Positions 61,332 to 64,000 of a stretch of 64,000 nt of DNA are shown here, in pieces. A model generated the notes under the pieces. The model made no database searches, was not told the DNA's origin, and saw only the letters and a list, made by a program, of their open reading frames with translations. This DNA comes from Cyanobium sp. NS01 (GTDB taxonomy: Bacteria; Cyanobacteriota; Cyanobacteriia; PCC-6307; Cyanobiaceae). The stretch's first letter is position 1. Each line of letters begins with the position of its first letter. The position numbers and the translations under genes are program-made. Location of the stretch: assembly GCF_014280235.1 (NCBI RefSeq), contig NZ_CP047940.1, forward strand, positions 1,178,001 through 1,242,000, written 5' to 3'.

Positions 61332-62402
61332 TCAGGGCTGCTGGATCAGGGCCTGCTCCAGCTGGTGCCGGTCGAGCCCGAAGCCCAGCAGCACCAGCTC
61401 CACCCCGGGGGCATGGGGCTGGGGGGCAGGCTCAAACCAGCTCTCCAGCCGCGGGCCCACCGCCTGCAGCACCAGGGGCCTGTCCTTTCCGCGCATCCAG
61501 AGCCGGCCCTTCACCCGCACAATCCCCTTCTCCTGGCAGAGGCGGCGGATGGCAGCCTCCAGGGATGAGCGCTCCAGCTCACCGTTCCACTCCAGCGCCA
61601 CCGACTCCATCGCCACATGGGTGTGGTCGTGATGGTCGTGGTTGTCGCCGTCGTGGGGGTGGTCATCGGCACTGAGATGCTCAGCGGCAGAGCCGTCAGG
61701 CTGCTTTGCGGCCAGCCCCAGCACCAATGCCGGATCGATGCCACCGCGCTCCATGGGCAGCAGCGGCGTGCCGGGGCGCACCAGCGGCGTCACCCGCTCC
61801 TGGATGCGCTCGAGACCAGCGGCATCGAGTTGATCGCCATGGCTCACCAGCACCAGATCAGCGCACTCCAGCTGTTCGGCGAACAGCTCATCGATGGCGG
61901 TGAGGTGGTCGAGGCTTGGATCGGCCAGGCGCTGGGCCTCCAGGGCCGCAGGATCCGCCACCACCGACCCCTGGGCCAGGGCGGCCCCATCCACAACTGT
62001 GACCACGCCATTCACCCAGGTGCGGCTGCGGATCTCGGGCCAGCCCAGAGCCGCCAGCAGCGGTTCCGGCAGGGCCAGCCCGCTGGTTTCCACCAGGATG
62101 CCGTCCAGCTGGTCGGCCCGCTCCAGCAGCTGTTGCATGGTGGGCAGGAAATCGTCCTGCACCGTGCAGCAGAGGCAGCCGTTGGTGAGTTCCACCAGGC
62201 GCGAGCCGATCTCCTCCTCAGGGCAGAAGCCGCAGCTGCGCAGCAGGGCCCCATCGAGCCCCACCTCGCCGAACTCGTTGACAAGCACCGCCAGACGCTG
62301 GCCTCCATGCAGCAGCAGCTCCCTCAGCAGGGTGGTCTTGCCGGCGCCCAGGAAGCCGGTCACCACGGTGACGGGAAGACGGACGGAAGGTTGGGTGGTC
62401 AT
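61332..62402 (-). CDS. cobW: CobW/G3E-family GTPase with His-rich loop
   Basis: 356 residues. A metal-handling GTPase of the COG0523 group. P-loop VVTGFLGAGKTTLLRELL, LVNEFGEVGLDGALL, the family's NGCLCCTVQDD with the CxCC metal motif, and the Walker-type ETSGLALPEPL are present. A run rich in His and Asp (near residues 248-262: DDHPHDGDNH and DHHDHTH) separates the GTPase from the C-terminal CobW domain (LEWNGELERSSLEAAIRR). Cobalamin involvement is supported by cobN and cobU nearby, but zinc-type members are very similar. It overlaps the pentapeptide gene by four bases. Confidence 0.88.
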   Translation of the reverse strand: MTTQPSVRLPVTVVTGFLGAGKTTLLRELLLHGGQRLAVLVNEFGEVGLDGALLRSCGFCPEEEIGSRLVELTNGCLCCTVQDDFLPTMQQLLERADQLDGILVETSGLALPEPLLAALGWPEIRSRTWVNGVVTVVDGAALAQGSVVADPAALEAQRLADPSLDHLTAIDELFAEQLECADLVLVSHGDQLDAAGLERIQERVTPLVRPGTPLLPMERGGIDPALVLGLAAKQPDGSAAEHLSADDHPHDGDNHDHHDHTHVAMESVALEWNGELERSSLEAAIRRLCQEKGIVRVKGRLWMRGKDRPLVLQAVGPRLESWFEPAPQPHAPGVELVLLGFGLDRHQLEQALIQQP

Positions 62403-62923
62403 GGGCGGCAGGCGAGGCTCTCGCGGGTGCTCACTCCCGTGAGCGGATTGGTGCCGCTGGCCCGGGCGCAGAGCGCCTTCTGTTCGGGCAGGTCGAGCAC
62501 GGCGTCGGTGAAGTCGGCCCCGTCGATCCGGCTGCCGCGGAAGCGGCTCTGCATCAGCATGCCGTTGCGCAGCACGGCCCCCTCCAGGTTGCTGTCGTCA
62601 AAACGGCTGGCGAAGGCCACCACGTCTTCGAGGTTGGCTGCCTGCAGATTGGCCTGCCGCAGGGAGCTGCCGTTGAACACGGCGCCGCGCAGGTCGGCCT
62701 CGCTGAAGTCGAAGCCATCCAGCGTGGCCTTGAGAAATTCCTGCTGACGCAGGTTGCGGCCGTGCATGTCCGGCTGCAGATCCTGGACGGCCCGCTGGCC
62801 GCGCAGCTCGGGGGCGGTGATCGCCAGAGCCGCCGGCGAAGCGCCGACCAGAACCCCCAGCAACAGAACGCCCAGCAGCAGCAGGCGCGGCAGGGGTTGG
62901 AGCGGCGAGCGGATGCCGGCCAT
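62399..62923 (-). CDS. Pentapeptide-repeat protein, exported
   Basis: 174 residues from MAGIRSPLQ, with a signal peptide (LLLLGVLLLGVLVGASPAALA). A(D/N)LxX-type repeats follow from about residue 65 (FDFSEADLRGAVFNGSSLRQ, ANLQAANLEDVVAFASRFDD, SNLEGAVLRNGMLMQSRF), forming a right-handed quadrilateral helix. Its stop overlaps the cobW start, so it is the first gene of a two-gene unit. Two Cys near the end (KALCARAS, ESLACRP) could bond. Similar lumenal proteins occur in cyanobacteria, with no agreed function. Confidence 0.85.
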   Translation of the reverse strand: MAGIRSPLQPLPRLLLLGVLLLGVLVGASPAALAITAPELRGQRAVQDLQPDMHGRNLRQQEFLKATLDGFDFSEADLRGAVFNGSSLRQANLQAANLEDVVAFASRFDDSNLEGAVLRNGMLMQSRFRGSRIDGADFTDAVLDLPEQKALCARASGTNPLTGVSTRESLACRP

Positions 62924-62953
62924 GGACGCACAACTACGGTGAGGCATCAAGTT

Positions 62954-63619
62954 ATGGCAACCATGGGGATGACCCTGCGGGTGGTGGTTCCCCCCCACCC
63001 CCTGATCGGCCACTGGCTCAGTGTGTTGCGCAGCAGGCACACCCCAGCAGCCGTCTACGCCACCGCCACAGCTGAGCTGGGCCGCTGGCTCACCTACGAG
63101 GCCGTGCGCGACTGGTTGCCCCAGCGCAACACCGCCATCGAGGGCTGTCTGGGCGCCACCGAAGGGCGGGTGGTGGATGGGGAGGTGCCGATCCTGGCCC
63201 TGCCCGTGCTCACGGCCGGGCTGGGGCTCTGGGATGGGGCCCGGGCGGTGCTGCCGGCGGCCCGTGTGCGCCACGTGGATCGCCTCGGCACCCTGCTGCC
63301 AGCAGAGATCGAGAGCCGTTGCGGCGTGCTGGTGTTCGCACCGGAGGTGGCGTCCGGCCACAGCCTGCTGGAGCTGCTGCACCAACTGCGGCAGCGGGGG
63401 GTTGAGGGCGACCGGCTGCGGGTGATCACGGCCCTGGTGGCCTCGCCGGGCCTGAAGGCCATCGGTGAGCAGTTCCCCAGCCTCACCCTCTACGCCGGCT
63501 GCATCGATCCTGATCTGACCGGCGATGGGGCGATTGAGCCGGGTATCGGCGCTGTAGCTGAAAGGCTGTTCGGCATCCCCGGAAACGGAGCTGTCGTCCC
63601 GGCCGCTGCCTCTGCCTAG
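62954..63619 (+). CDS. Uracil phosphoribosyltransferase-like protein with altered active site
   Basis: 221 residues starting MATMGMTLRVVVPPHPLI, close in layout to UPRTase (Upp): TPAAVYATATAELGRWLTYEAVRDWLP, then ILALPVLTAGLGLWDGA. The PRPP loop that normally reads DPMLATGGS is APEVASGHS (129-137). The Arg in the usual LRAGLG is Thr, and the uracil-binding GDAGDR near the end reads GAVAERLFG. It may have lost or changed its activity. It is divergent from the pentapeptide gene with 30 bases between. Confidence 0.75.
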   Translation: MATMGMTLRVVVPPHPLIGHWLSVLRSRHTPAAVYATATAELGRWLTYEAVRDWLPQRNTAIEGCLGATEGRVVDGEVPILALPVLTAGLGLWDGARAVLPAARVRHVDRLGTLLPAEIESRCGVLVFAPEVASGHSLLELLHQLRQRGVEGDRLRVITALVASPGLKAIGEQFPSLTLYAGCIDPDLTGDGAIEPGIGAVAERLFGIPGNGAVVPAAASA

Positions 63620-63622
63620 GGT
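63617..63622 (+). promoter_or_regulatory. Candidate -10 box TAGGGT
   Basis: TAGGGT overlaps the stop codon of the UPRTase-like gene and lies 21 bases before the last ATG. Another case of the recurrent hexamer. Confidence 0.3.
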
Positions 63623-63643
63623 TGGAACACTTGTGCACTGTTG

Positions 63644-64000
63644 ATGGCTGATCGCCAGGCTGGTCAGAGACACCCAGGCGGTGCGGCGGCCGGCGCCGCT
63701 GCCGGCGACTCCTCGGCCCTTCTGATCAGTGCCCTGGCCGGAGCCGTGCTCGGCGCGGCCGGCCTGGGCTGGTGGCTGCTGTCGAAAGCGGATCAGCGCC
63801 GCGGCAGCATGCGCCAGCAGCGGGTGCTGCGGCTCTCGCGGCTGCAGGAGAGCGGTGGGGCGGTGGAGGGCCTGCCGGCACCGGCCTCCCTGACGGCCAG
63901 CAATGACCGGGAGCTGCACCAGAAGGTGCACCAGCTCAACGAGGCCATCGAGGATGTGCGCCGTCAGCTGGAAACCCTCAGCATTGGCCGTCAGGGCTCG
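63644..64000 (+). CDS. Membrane protein with C-terminal coiled coil, 3' end missing
   Basis: The frame starts at an ATG (MADRQAGQRHPGG) and is open to the end of the window, 119 codons. A Gly/Ala-rich front is followed by one membrane segment (LLISALAGAVLGAAGLGWWLL), a basic stretch (SKADQRRGSMRQQRVLRLSRL) and a likely coiled coil (DRELHQKVHQLNEAIEDVRRQLETL). Family not recognised; the missing part could decide it. Confidence 0.65.
   Translation, partial: MADRQAGQRHPGGAAAGAAAGDSSALLISALAGAVLGAAGLGWWLLSKADQRRGSMRQQRVLRLSRLQESGGAVEGLPAPASLTASNDRELHQKVHQLNEAIEDVRRQLETLSIGRQGS

Noticed and set aside
62924-63931. Extension of the pentapeptide-repeat frame upstream by 336 codons
   Set aside because: It covers the divergent UPRTase-like gene and the start of the last gene; the signal peptide at 62923 fixes the start.
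1-64000. CRISPR array, insertion sequence or prophage
   Set aside because: No set of regular direct repeats, no transposase, integrase or phage structural gene was found on either strand.

Overview
The window looks like chromosomal DNA from an alpha-cyanobacterium of the Cyanobium/Synechococcus type. The evidence is direct. There is a core allophycocyanin subunit (apcD), an OCP / carotenoid ketolase / FRP photoprotection cluster, a high-light-inducible protein, the photosynthesis assembly and repair factors Psb32, CCB-type and PcxA/CemA, HemJ, several families restricted to cyanobacteria (DUF1830, DUF3370), and a very high GC content with almost no space between genes. Species cannot be named from the sequence alone. 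No insertion sequence, prophage, integrase or CRISPR array was seen.

Layout. 1-4.9 kb: tail of a secreted protein, a cytoplasmic GH3 beta-glucosidase, and a glycosyltransferase/acyltransferase pair resembling enzymes that glycosylate and acylate carotenoids, then a lipase-like hydrolase. 5-16.6 kb: a photolyase of the FeS-BCP group that appears to lack the usual cluster cysteines, an AI-2E-type permease, MsrA, a GNAT protein, an ABC1/UbiB kinase, a GluR0-like glutamate-receptor potassium channel, TerB, cupin and metallo-beta-lactamase proteins, and a run of small proteins. 16.7-22.4 kb: FRP, CrtW and OCP (one operon), Hli and SodC (translationally coupled), a DCC thiol oxidoreductase, HemJ and a PHP-domain protein. 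22.4-31 kb: CobN, IlvE and the B12-dependent methionine synthase MetH. 31-40.8 kb: DUF2237, SDR, GpsA, PhzF, SpoIID, Ap4A phosphorylase, a group 3 sigma factor, DUF3370 and an unusual ribbon-helix-helix/J-domain fusion.

40.8-42 kb is the only long stretch without genes. It is clearly poorer in GC than its surroundings and packed with inverted repeats, most sharing the core GTCCC/GGGAC, and it contains one perfect 15-bp hairpin. It ends at the terminator of apcD. 42-51 kb: RlmD, PheT, ribosomal proteins L33 and S18, an RNase II/R-type exonuclease and an FAD oxidoreductase. 51-58.8 kb: MetG, LptC, CCB, Psb32, PcxA, CobU, TrmL, an envelope LysM/M23 peptidase and a tRNA-Met. 58.8-64 kb: 2-Cys peroxiredoxin, PurS/PurQ, CobW, a lumenal pentapeptide-repeat protein, a degenerate uracil-phosphoribosyltransferase-like protein and the start of a membrane/coiled-coil protein.

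How the genes work together. CrtW makes the ketocarotenoid that OCP binds, OCP quenches the phycobilisome whose terminal emitter includes ApcD, and FRP resets OCP. CobN, CobU and CobW belong to cobalamin synthesis or metal delivery, and MetH is the main consumer of the cofactor. Several promoters can be proposed from TAGGGT- or TACAGT-like -10 boxes. Start codons were moved inward for many genes because the longest open frames in this GC-rich DNA overrun the real starts.
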